Shown piece after piece: positions 15,204 to 23,171 of a stretch of 24,491 nt of DNA. Origin of the DNA: CAYVUV01 sp964455095 (GTDB lineage Bacteria; Desulfobacterota; Binatia; HRBIN30; CADEER01). Each line of letters starts with the position of its first letter. Position 1 is the first letter of the stretch. Under the pieces are notes generated by a model that worked only from the letters and a program-made list of their open reading frames with translations, was not told where the DNA came from and did no database searches. A program made the translations under genes and the position numbers. The DNA is taken from the NCBI GenBank assembly GCA_964455095.1, contig CAYVUV010000387.1:1-24491 (forward strand). Direction: 5' to 3'.

Positions 15204-15866
15204 ATGGCGCTGATCCAGTTTCCCGACGCGCGCACGGCCAGCCCGGAGGGCATCGTCGCCATCGGCGGCGACTTGCGTCCGGAATCACTCATGGCCGCCT
15301 ACCGGCAGGGCATCTTCCCCTGGCCGGTGGAGAAGCTGCCGCTGCTGTGGTTCAGCCCGGCCGAACGCGGCGTGCTGGAGCTCGACGATCTGCACCTGCC
15401 GCGCAGCCTGGCGCGCGCGCGCCGGCGCACGGCGTTGCGCTTCACCATCGACGCCGCGTTCCCGGCGGTGATTCGCGGCTGCGCCGACACGTCGCGCCCG
15501 GGCCAGCACGGTACGTGGATCACCGCGGCCGTGGTGGCCGCCTACATCCGACTGCACCAGCTCGGGGTGGCCCACAGCGCCGAGGCCTGGAACGGCGATC
15601 GGCTGGTCGGTGGGGTCTACGGCGTCGATGTCGACGGCGCGTTTGCCGCCGAGAGCATGTTCTACCACGAGGCCTACGCCTCGAAGCTGGCCCTGTTGCA
15701 CCTCATCGATCACTTGCGGGCGCGCGACCTGGACTGGCTCGACATTCAAACCCTGACCCCGCACATGGTGCGCCTCGGGGCCCGCGCGATGAGCCGCGAG
15801 GACTTCCTGCTCAAGCTCGCACACACGCGCAGCCGCGGTCTCGCCCTGTTCGACGCCCGCGTCTGA
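15204..15866 (+). CDS. aat: Leucyl/phenylalanyl-tRNA--protein transferase
   Basis: A 220-residue protein with the Aat signature IVAIGGDLRPESLMAAYRQG, then GIFPWP and LLWFSPAERGVLELDDLHL. The middle holds ADTSRPGQHGTWITAAVVAAY and HSAEAWNGDRLVGGVYGVDV, and the end DIQTLTPHMVRLGARAMSREDF. The enzyme attaches Leu or Phe from charged tRNA to proteins with N-terminal Lys or Arg, creating N-degrons read by ClpS-ClpAP. Neither clpS nor clpA is in the window. The ATG at 15204 fits family members that begin a few residues before the FPD segment. The frame is open far upstream only as an antisense shadow of the minus-strand genes. It is followed after 131 bases by groEL. Confidence 0.95.
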   Translation: MALIQFPDARTASPEGIVAIGGDLRPESLMAAYRQGIFPWPVEKLPLLWFSPAERGVLELDDLHLPRSLARARRRTALRFTIDAAFPAVIRGCADTSRPGQHGTWITAAVVAAYIRLHQLGVAHSAEAWNGDRLVGGVYGVDVDGAFAAESMFYHEAYASKLALLHLIDHLRARDLDWLDIQTLTPHMVRLGARAMSREDFLLKLAHTRSRGLALFDARV

Positions 15867-15898
15867 TCCACCTCACCGCGCCACGAGGAGGTGTCGAT

Positions 15899-15941
15899 CG
15901 CGGCGCCGCGGCTTGACAGAGCCTGGCGTCGTGCTTAACCC
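15899..15941 (+). promoter_or_regulatory. Probable groEL promoter with adjacent 12-bp palindrome
   Basis: A perfect -35 box TTGACA is at 15913-15918. Seventeen bases later is a weak -10-like TAACCC (15936-15941). The perfect palindrome CGCGGCGCCGCG (15899-15910) ends two bases before the -35 box and could be an operator. No CIRCE element (TTAGCACTC/GAGTGCTAA) is present. GAGGAG at 15984-15989 is a good ribosome-binding site for the ATG at 15998. Confidence 0.45.
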
Positions 15942-15997
15942 AAGGCACCGCCAAAGTATCGCAATCGTCGGTTTCACCTTAGAGAGGAGAACACAGA

Positions 15998-17617
<1,620 letters not shown>

Positions 17618-17635
17618 TCCGAGACACCCTCCGCA

Positions 17636-17686
17636 GGGAGCCGGGTGTGGGGGCAGGGCTCAGTGCCCGGCCAGCGCCCGGCTCCC
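17636..17686 (+). terminator. Stem-loop after groEL
   Basis: GGGAGCCGGG (17636-17645) and CCCGGCTCCC (17677-17686) are perfectly complementary across 31 bases that themselves contain a GGGC/GCCC pairing. It starts 18 bases after the groEL stop. No T run follows, so factor-independent termination is only probable. The rest of the 269-base gap to 17886 holds no convincing gene. Confidence 0.5.
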
Positions 17687-17833
17687 GTGGACCAGACCGT
17701 GGCGCCATCCTGTCCCTCTCAGCGCTCCATGTCGTCAGAAAGTGGGCAGGGTCCGAGATGTGGCGGTTCCGGTGACACCCGCTGGCAGGCTGGCCCTGGA
17801 CATGACACACTTCCGAGAGGCACGCACCTATCG

Positions 17834-17876
17834 TGGCATGAATCATGCGAGGTGTTGGTGGCATTCGGAAGGAGGT
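17834..17876 (+). promoter_or_regulatory. Sigma-54-like promoter and strong ribosome-binding site before the HPt gene
   Basis: TGGCATGAATCATGCG (17834-17849) fits the -24/-12 sigma-54 pattern: TGGCA-G, with GG and GC separated by exactly 10 bases. It differs from TGGCACG-N4-TTGCW at three less critical positions. Transcription would start near 17860, giving a short leader. That leader contains AAGGAGGT (17869-17876), a perfect anti-SD match 10 bases before the ATG at 17887. No enhancer-binding activator gene is in the window. Confidence 0.45.
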
Positions 17877-17886
17877 CAGAGCTGCA

Positions 17887-18294
17887 ATGATCCTCAGTGT
17901 GATTGATGAACGGGTGCTCGCGAGTCTTTGCGAGCTGGACAACGACGGCGACGACGACGTTCTGGGCGAGCTGATCGATTTGTTCCTCGAAGATGCCCCG
18001 GTCCGACTGTCCCGACTCAAGGAGTCGGTCGACCAGCATGATCCGAATGGATTGATGCAGGCGGCGCACAGCTTGAAGGGCAGCTGTGGCAATCTGGGAG
18101 CCCGCGGGATGGCGGCGCTCTGCGCCAACCTGGAGTTGCGAGCCCGCGCCGGCATGCTCACCGGCGTCGAAGAAACCTGCGCCACTCTCGAGCGCGAATT
18201 CGCCGCCGTGCGCGACGAACTTCATGTAGTGCGCGAACGCTACCGCGATCCCGCCATGCGCGCCGCTGCGGTGCAGCGGGCGGCTAGCGCCTGA
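17887..18294 (+). CDS. Stand-alone HPt (histidine phosphotransfer) domain protein
   Basis: A 135-residue protein that is essentially one HPt four-helix bundle. The phosphorylatable histidine is His61 in AAHSLKGSCGNLGA, followed by the expected helix MAALCANLELRARAG. The first helix pair carries an acidic stretch (ELDNDGDDDVLGELIDLFLEDAPVRL). HPt proteins relay phosphate between a hybrid kinase's receiver and a downstream receiver. No kinase domain is present here or nearby, but a stand-alone receiver is encoded at 19924, two genes on, making it the natural partner (inference). The ATG at 17887 is chosen because of the exceptional AAGGAGGT site; an earlier ATG at 17845 lies between the predicted promoter and that site. 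Confidence 0.88.
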   Translation: MILSVIDERVLASLCELDNDGDDDVLGELIDLFLEDAPVRLSRLKESVDQHDPNGLMQAAHSLKGSCGNLGARGMAALCANLELRARAGMLTGVEETCATLEREFAAVRDELHVVRERYRDPAMRAAAVQRAASA

Positions 18295-18301
18295 GCGGGT
18301 A

Positions 18302-18330
18302 TTCTGCTCCCTTCCTCAATCCAGTATAGT
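18302..18330 (+). promoter_or_regulatory. Possible promoter before the DUF4301 gene
   Basis: A good -10 box TATAGT (18325-18330) is preceded 17 bases earlier by a poor -35 (TTCTGC, 18302-18307). It lies in the 70-base gap between the HPt and DUF4301 genes and may give the downstream genes their own transcript. Confidence 0.3.
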
Positions 18331-18364
18331 CCGGCTCCCGTCGAGAGCCCGGCGGTGAGGGAGG

Positions 18365-19915
18365 ATGATGTTCGAGTCAGGGGATCTGCGGCAGCTAGCC
18401 GAGCTGGGCATCTCGACCGCCGAGGCCGAGCGCCAGCTTCATTTGTTTGCCCATCCCCCCCGGTCGATTGACATCGACCGCCCCTGCCGTCTCGGCGACG
18501 GTATCCGCGCCCTGGACGACCCGGAAGTGGCCGAGGCGCGGCGCCACCACGATGCAGCATGCCGTCGCGGCCGGTTGAGCAAATTCGTACCGGCTTCGGG
18601 CGCCGCCAGCCGCATGTTTCAGTCCCTGCTCGCCGTGCGCAACGCCCCCGAGCCGATCGATCGCCAGGCGGCGCTGGCGCGCGCCGCGCGCGGTGATCGC
18701 GATGCGGCCGAGCTGTTGGTGTTTCTGGACGGGCTGCCGCGGTTCGCGTTCTACGACGACCTGCGCGCGGCGGCGACCCGTATGCGGTTCGACCTGGCCG
18801 AGCTGGCGGCGCGCGGCGCCGCGCGCGAAATCCTCGATGTCCTGTTGTCGCCACAGGGGCTCGACTACGCGTCCCTGCCAAAAGGGCTGCTGAAGTTTCA
18901 CCGCGCCGCGACTGAGACCCGCACGGCCTTCGAGGAGCACCTGGTCGAGGCGGCGAGCTATGTCCGGGACGCGGCGGGTCGATGCCGCGTCCACCTCACC
19001 GTCTCGCCCGAGCACCGCGACCGCTTCCGCGCGTTGCTCGAAGCTGTCCGCCCGGCCTACGAGCGGCGCTTCGATGCCGAGCTCGCGGTCACGTTCTCGG
19101 AACAGAAGCCGTCGACCGACACCCTGGCCGTCGACCTCGACAACCAACCGTGGCGCACCGGCGACGGCCGACTGCTGCTGCGGCCGGGTGGGCACGGCGC
19201 CTTGATCGAGAATCTCAACGACCTGGGCGCCGACATCGTGCAGCTGCAGAACATCGACAACATCGCCCCCGACCATCTGCGGCCGCAGACCGTGTTCTGG
19301 AAAGAGGTGCTGAGCGGGCACCTGTTGGCGGTCCAGGAGGTCGTGTACCGCCATCTCACCGCGCTGCATGCCGCGCCGGACGACGGCGCGGTCCTGGGCG
19401 AGGCGTTGGGCTTCGCCGAGAACGCGCTCGGCCTGTCACTGGCCGAGACGGGTGCGGCCCGCCGGGATCTCCTGGTGGCACGGCTCGACCGCCCGCTGCG
19501 CGTGGTCGGCGTGGTGCGCAACACCGGCGAGCCGGGCGGCGGCCCGTTCTGGGTGCGCGGCGCCGACGGGCGCATCACCCTGCAGATCGTCGAGAGCGCG
19601 CAGGTCGACCGCGAATCGCCGCAGCAGCGCGCGCGGTTCGAGACGGCCACGCACTTCAACCCGGTGAACATGGTCTGCGCCGTGCGCGACTGGCGCGGGC
19701 AGCCGTTCGACCTGCGCCGCTTCGTCGATCCGGATGCCGTGTTCATCGCCCGCAAGTCGAAGGACGGGCGGCAGTTGAAGGCGCTCGAGCGGCCCGGGTT
19801 GTGGAACGGCGGCATGGCGGAGTGGAACACGATCTTCGTCGAGATCCCGCTGGTCAACTTCACGCCGGTGAAAACCGTCAACGACCTGCTGCGCCCCGAG
19901 CACCAACCCGGGTGA
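18365..19915 (+). CDS. DUF4301 family protein, nucleotidyltransferase-like
   Basis: A 516-residue protein that I recognise as the DUF4301 family from its central blocks: LPKGLLKFHR with TAFEEHLVEAA, FSEQKPSTDTLAVDLDNQPWR, LLLRPGGHGALIENLNDLGADIV, QNIDNIAPDH, and near the end THFNPVNMVCAVRDW and FVDPDAVFIARKSKDGR. An N-terminal KFVPASGAASRMFQSLL resembles the nucleotide-binding loop of sugar-1-phosphate nucleotidyltransferases, and GGHGAL-IENLND and NIDNI resemble their UDP-sugar pyrophosphorylase-type substrate loops. The family has no established function that I know of; a role in activating a sugar phosphate is inference, supported by the rmlBAC genes three positions downstream. GAGGGAGG precedes paired ATGs at 18365 and 18368, so the exact start is uncertain by one codon. 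Confidence 0.85.
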   Translation: MMFESGDLRQLAELGISTAEAERQLHLFAHPPRSIDIDRPCRLGDGIRALDDPEVAEARRHHDAACRRGRLSKFVPASGAASRMFQSLLAVRNAPEPIDRQAALARAARGDRDAAELLVFLDGLPRFAFYDDLRAAATRMRFDLAELAARGAAREILDVLLSPQGLDYASLPKGLLKFHRAATETRTAFEEHLVEAASYVRDAAGRCRVHLTVSPEHRDRFRALLEAVRPAYERRFDAELAVTFSEQKPSTDTLAVDLDNQPWRTGDGRLLLRPGGHGALIENLNDLGADIVQLQNIDNIAPDHLRPQTVFWKEVLSGHLLAVQEVVYRHLTALHAAPDDGAVLGEALGFAENALGLSLAETGAARRDLLVARLDRPLRVVGVVRNTGEPGGGPFWVRGADGRITLQIVESAQVDRESPQQRARFETATHFNPVNMVCAVRDWRGQPFDLRRFVDPDAVFIARKSKDGRQLKALERPGLWNGGMAEWNTIFVEIPLVNFTPVKTVNDLLRPEHQPG

Positions 19916-19923
19916 GTGGACGG

Positions 19924-20340
19924 ATGGCGGCGCAGCAAGAGCTGGGAGACACGGCCAGAACGCGCCCGTGCGTGCTGGTCGTCGACGACAACGATCTCAA
20001 TCGCAAGCTGCTCGGCGCGATTCTCAATCGCGCCGGCTACGATTTTTGCGAGGCGGTCGACGGCGCCCATGCCGTCGCCACCGCCGCGGCGCAGCGGCCG
20101 GATCTCATTCTGCTCGATATCATGATGCCGGTGATGGATGGCTTTCAAGCCTGCCTGGCGCTGAAGCAAGACGCGCGCACGGCGCTGATTCCGGTGATTT
20201 TCCTGACCGCGCTGTCGGAGACGGCCGACCGCGACAAGGGGCTGCACCTCGGGGCCGTGGACTACCTCGTCAAGCCTTTCGACCGCAGCGACGTGCTGGC
20301 GCGCGTGCGCAATCACCTGGGGCAAGCGGCGCGCGGCTGA
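19924..20340 (+). CDS. Single-domain response regulator (receiver only)
   Basis: A 138-residue CheY-like protein consisting of one receiver domain. The acidic pocket is D21 and D22 (VLVVDDND), the phosphoacceptor is D65 in LILLDIMMPVMDG, the switch Thr is T95 (FLTALSE), and the conserved Lys is K117 (YLVKPFD). There is no output domain, so it acts by protein contact or as a phosphorelay intermediate, most simply with the HPt protein encoded at 17887. The ATG at 19924 was chosen. An in-frame GTG at 19912 overlaps the DUF4301 stop (GTGA), like several other junctions in this window, and would add four residues. rmlB begins 17 bases downstream. Confidence 0.92.
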   Translation: MAAQQELGDTARTRPCVLVVDDNDLNRKLLGAILNRAGYDFCEAVDGAHAVATAAAQRPDLILLDIMMPVMDGFQACLALKQDARTALIPVIFLTALSETADRDKGLHLGAVDYLVKPFDRSDVLARVRNHLGQAARG

Positions 20341-20357
20341 GGCCAACGGAGAGCGAC

Positions 20358-21443
20358 ATGGATGTGATGATCGTCACGGGCGGGGCCGGGTTCATTGGCT
20401 CCAACTTCGTCCGCCTCGCCCTGGCGCGCACCGATGCGCGCGTCGTGGTGATGGACAAGCTGACCTACGCCGGCAGCTTGCGCAGCCTGGAGGACGTGGC
20501 GCGCGACCCGCGCTTCACCTTCATCGAGGCCGACATCGCCGACCGCGCCGCGGCGGCGGAGATCTTTCGCACCGAACGGCCCACGTGGGTGGTGAACTTC
20601 GCCGCCGAGACGCATGTCGATCGCTCGATCGACGGCCCGCGCGCGTTTCTCGAAACCAACGTCCACGGCACCTTCGAGCTGCTCGACGCCGCGCGCATCC
20701 ACGTCGCGGCACTCCCAGCGGCCGAGCGCGATCGCTTTCGCTTTCTGCACGTCTCGACCGACGAGGTCTACGGGACGCTCGGCGCCAGCGGCCTGTTCTC
20801 GGAGGAGACGCCGTACGCGCCGAACTCGCCCTACGCGGCGTCGAAGGCGGCCGCCGATCACTTCGTGCGCTCGTACCACGAGACCTTCGGCCTGCCGGTG
20901 CTGATCACCAACTGCTCGAACAACTACGGGCCCTACCAGTTTCCCGAGAAGCTCATCCCGCTGATGATCCTCAACGCCATCGAGGGGCGGGCGCTGCCGA
21001 TCTACGGCGACGGCGGCAACGTGCGCGACTGGCTCTACGTCGAGGATCACTGCGCCGGCATCCTGCTCGCCCTGCAGCGCGGCGTGCCGGGCGAGAAGTA
21101 CAACATCGGCGGCCACAACGAGCGCACCAATCTGCAAATCGTCGACCGCCTCTGCGCCGTGCTCGAGGAGCTGCTGCCGGCGGCCCACAACACGGCCCTG
21201 GCGGCGCGCGGGCTCGATGCCTACACGGGGTTGAAGACCTTCGTCACCGATCGGCCGGGACACGACCGGCGCTACGCGATCGATGCCGCCAAGATCCGCC
21301 GCGAGCTCGGTTGGCAGCCGCGCTACGACTTCGACTCGGGCATCGAGCGCACCGTGCGCTGGTATTTCGAGCACCGCGACTGGTGCGAAGCGGTGCAGGA
21401 GGGGCGCTACGGCCGCGAGCGCCTGGGCGTCGCGGCACGCTGA
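20358..21443 (+). CDS. rmlB: dTDP-glucose 4,6-dehydratase
   Basis: A 361-residue extended short-chain dehydrogenase. The NAD-binding loop is GGAGFIGSN (residues 8-16). Active-site residues are in STDEVYG (T134, D135, E136) and Y159xxxK163. NNYGPYQFPEKLIPL and GDGGNVRDWLYVEDHC are specific to RmlB. It converts dTDP-D-glucose to dTDP-4-keto-6-deoxy-D-glucose, the second step of dTDP-L-rhamnose synthesis and the branch point to other dTDP-deoxysugars. GGAGAG lies a few bases before the ATG. The gene is 17 bases after the receiver gene and 34 before rmlA. Confidence 0.97.
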   Translation: MDVMIVTGGAGFIGSNFVRLALARTDARVVVMDKLTYAGSLRSLEDVARDPRFTFIEADIADRAAAAEIFRTERPTWVVNFAAETHVDRSIDGPRAFLETNVHGTFELLDAARIHVAALPAAERDRFRFLHVSTDEVYGTLGASGLFSEETPYAPNSPYAASKAAADHFVRSYHETFGLPVLITNCSNNYGPYQFPEKLIPLMILNAIEGRALPIYGDGGNVRDWLYVEDHCAGILLALQRGVPGEKYNIGGHNERTNLQIVDRLCAVLEELLPAAHNTALAARGLDAYTGLKTFVTDRPGHDRRYAIDAAKIRRELGWQPRYDFDSGIERTVRWYFEHRDWCEAVQEGRYGRERLGVAAR

Positions 21444-21477
21444 GCGCGTGCCGTTGGCGCGCGGCACCGTTCGCGCT

Positions 21478-22365
21478 ATGAGCACGGCGATGAGAAAAGG
21501 CATCATCCTGGCCGGCGGCTCGGGCTCGCGCCTCTACCCGCTGACGCGCGCGATCAGCAAGCAGCTGGTCCCGATCTACGACAAGCCGATGATCTACTAC
21601 CCGCTCTCGACCTTGATGCTGGCCGGGGTGCGGGAGATCCTGGTCATCACGACGCCGCACGAGCAGGACGCGTTCAAGCGCGTGCTCGGCGACGGCGGCG
21701 AAGTCGGCCTGCGGCTGCAGTACGCCGCGCAGCCGAGCCCCGACGGCCTGGCGCAGTCGTTTCTCATCGGCGAGGAGTTCATCGGCGCCGATTCCGTCGC
21801 CCTGGCGCTCGGCGACAACATTTTCTACGGGCACGGCTTCCCCGACTACCTGCGCCGCGGCGCCAACCGCGACAGCGGCGCGACCGTGTTCGGCTACTGG
21901 GTGCGCGATCCGGGGCGCTACGGCGTCGTCGAGTTCGACGCCGAGGGCTGCGCCGTCGGGCTCGAGGAGAAGCCGGCGCACCCGCGTTCTCCCTGGGCGG
22001 TGACCGGCCTCTACTTCTACGACAACCGCGTCGTCGAGATCGCCCGCGCGCTCAAGCCCTCGCCGCGCGGCGAGCTGGAGATCACCGACGTCAACCTCGC
22101 CTACCTGCGCCGGCGCGAGCTCCATGTCGAGAAGATCGGCCGCGGCATCGCCTGGCTCGACACCGGCACCCACGAGGCGCTGCTGCAGGCGTCGAACTTC
22201 ATCCAGGCGATCGAAGAGCGCCAGGGGCTCAAGGTCGCCTGCATCGAGGAGATCGCCCTGCGGATGGGCTACATCACCACCGGCGACGTCGAACGCCTGG
22301 CGCGTCCGATGCGCAACAGCGCCTACGGTCAGTACCTGCTGCGCATTCTCGAGCAGGAGCAGTGA
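21478..22365 (+). CDS. rmlA: Glucose-1-phosphate thymidylyltransferase
   Basis: A 295-residue nucleotidyltransferase. The nucleotide-binding loop GIILAGGSGSRLYPLT (about residues 8-23) is followed by KQLVPIYDKPMIYYPLS. The metal-binding Asp is in LALGDNIFYG (about residue 118). VEFDAEG, GLEEKP and WLDTGTHEALLQASNFI complete the RmlA pattern. It makes dTDP-glucose from dTTP and glucose-1-phosphate, the first and feedback-inhibited step of the pathway. ATG 21478 and ATG 21490 are both possible; the latter gives 291 residues, a typical length, and neither has a strong ribosome-binding site. rmlC follows after 4 bases. Confidence 0.97.
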   Translation: MSTAMRKGIILAGGSGSRLYPLTRAISKQLVPIYDKPMIYYPLSTLMLAGVREILVITTPHEQDAFKRVLGDGGEVGLRLQYAAQPSPDGLAQSFLIGEEFIGADSVALALGDNIFYGHGFPDYLRRGANRDSGATVFGYWVRDPGRYGVVEFDAEGCAVGLEEKPAHPRSPWAVTGLYFYDNRVVEIARALKPSPRGELEITDVNLAYLRRRELHVEKIGRGIAWLDTGTHEALLQASNFIQAIEERQGLKVACIEEIALRMGYITTGDVERLARPMRNSAYGQYLLRILEQEQ

Positions 22366-22369
22366 GGCG

Positions 22370-22912
22370 ATGCGCTTCACGCCCACCGCGCTGCCGGAGG
22401 TCATCCTGATCGAGCCGGACGTCTACCGCGATCCGCGCGGTTTCTTCCTCGAGACCTACCACGCCGCCAAGTACCGCGACGGCGGCCTCGCGCTGCCGTT
22501 CGTGCAGGACAACCACTCGCGCTCCAACCGCGGCATCCTGCGCGGGCTGCACGCCCAGGTGCGCCAGCCGCAGGGCAAGCTCGTCCGCGCCCTGTGCGGC
22601 GAGATCTTCGACGTCGCGGTCGATATCCGGCGCGGCTCACCGACGTTCGGCCGCTGGGTCGGCGCGATGCTCTCGGGAGAGAACTTCCATCAGCTCTACG
22701 TCCCGCCCGGATTCGCGCACGGCTTCTGCGTGGTCAGCGAGACGGCCGAGGTCGCCTACAAGTGCACGGCCCTCTACGATGCGTCCGACGAGCTGTGCGT
22801 GCGCTGGAACGACCCGGCCATCGGTATCGCCTGGCCCGTGCCCGATCCCGTGCTGTCGCCGAAAGACGCCGCCGCCCCGCTGCTCGCCGAGGTCGCCGAC
22901 CGCCTCGGCTGA
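22370..22912 (+). CDS. rmlC: dTDP-4-dehydrorhamnose 3,5-epimerase
   Basis: A 180-residue cupin epimerase. Conserved blocks are EPDVYRDPRGFFLETYH, FVQDNHSRSNRGILRGLH with the catalytic His61, GEIFDVAVDIRRGSPTFG, LYVPPGFAHGFCV and AYKCTALYDASDE with the catalytic Tyr130. It epimerises C3 and C5 of the keto-sugar to give dTDP-4-keto-L-rhamnose. The reductase RmlD needed for the last step is not found downstream: the next genes are a small zinc ribbon and convergent genes. A GAGG site lies directly upstream. A stem-loop at 22940-22960 follows. Confidence 0.96.
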   Translation: MRFTPTALPEVILIEPDVYRDPRGFFLETYHAAKYRDGGLALPFVQDNHSRSNRGILRGLHAQVRQPQGKLVRALCGEIFDVAVDIRRGSPTFGRWVGAMLSGENFHQLYVPPGFAHGFCVVSETAEVAYKCTALYDASDELCVRWNDPAIGIAWPVPDPVLSPKDAAAPLLAEVADRLG

Positions 22913-22939
22913 GGCAGTCGCACGGCGGGATTGTAGAAA

Positions 22940-22960
22940 GGGCCGTTTCGACGACGGCCC
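22940..22960. terminator. Stem-loop after rmlC
   Basis: GGGCCGT and ACGGCCC form a perfect 7-bp stem around TTCGACG, 27 bases after the rmlC stop. On the minus strand the hairpin is followed by TTTCTACAAT, so it may serve the convergent minus-strand genes as well. On the plus strand there is no T run. Confidence 0.5.
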
Positions 22961-23053
22961 CCGTCACGCCTGTCCGTCGGTTGGCTCAGCCGTGCGCCTG
23001 CGACGGGCGCTGGCATGCGCGATGCTCTCTACCGGGACATTCGGAGGTCGAAC

Positions 23054-23161
23054 ATGAACTGTCCCAAATGCAGCCAACGCATGCACCACCAGGGGTACTT
23101 CGCCTGGCTGTGCGAGTTGTGCCACTACCGCTGCCGCGGCGAGCTGCCGCAGGCGGATTGA
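23054..23161 (+). CDS. Small zinc-ribbon protein (35 aa)
   Basis: A 35-residue gene with a strong GGAGGT ribosome-binding site 6 bases before the ATG. The product has two CxxC knuckles, CPKC (C3, C6) and CELC (C19, C22), separated by twelve residues that include two histidines and aromatic residues, plus C27 near the basic end. This is the pattern of a minimal zinc ribbon. Such proteins bind nucleic acid or a protein partner, or act as a zinc-binding accessory; nothing here selects between these. It stands alone between the rmlC stem-loop and the convergent creatininase-family gene, whose stop lies 10 bases beyond. Confidence 0.72.
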   Translation: MNCPKCSQRMHHQGYFAWLCELCHYRCRGELPQAD

Positions 23162-23171
23162 CCGATTTGGT

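Noticed and set aside
12525..15866. A 3.3-kb open frame on the plus strand running opposite P450 and the NCS2 permease into aat
   Set aside because: Its translation upstream of 15204 is low-complexity Gly/Arg/Gln/His sequence antisense to two clear genes. Only the C-terminal 220 residues (aat) are real. Long antisense frames are expected at this GC content.
15867..15997. CIRCE/HrcA operator before groEL
   Set aside because: The TTAGCACTC-N9-GAGTGCTAA pattern was looked for and is absent.
17645..17890. 81-residue open frame between groEL and the HPt gene
   Set aside because: It has no ribosome-binding site, runs through the post-groEL stem-loop and the predicted HPt promoter, and shows no domain or coding-like composition.
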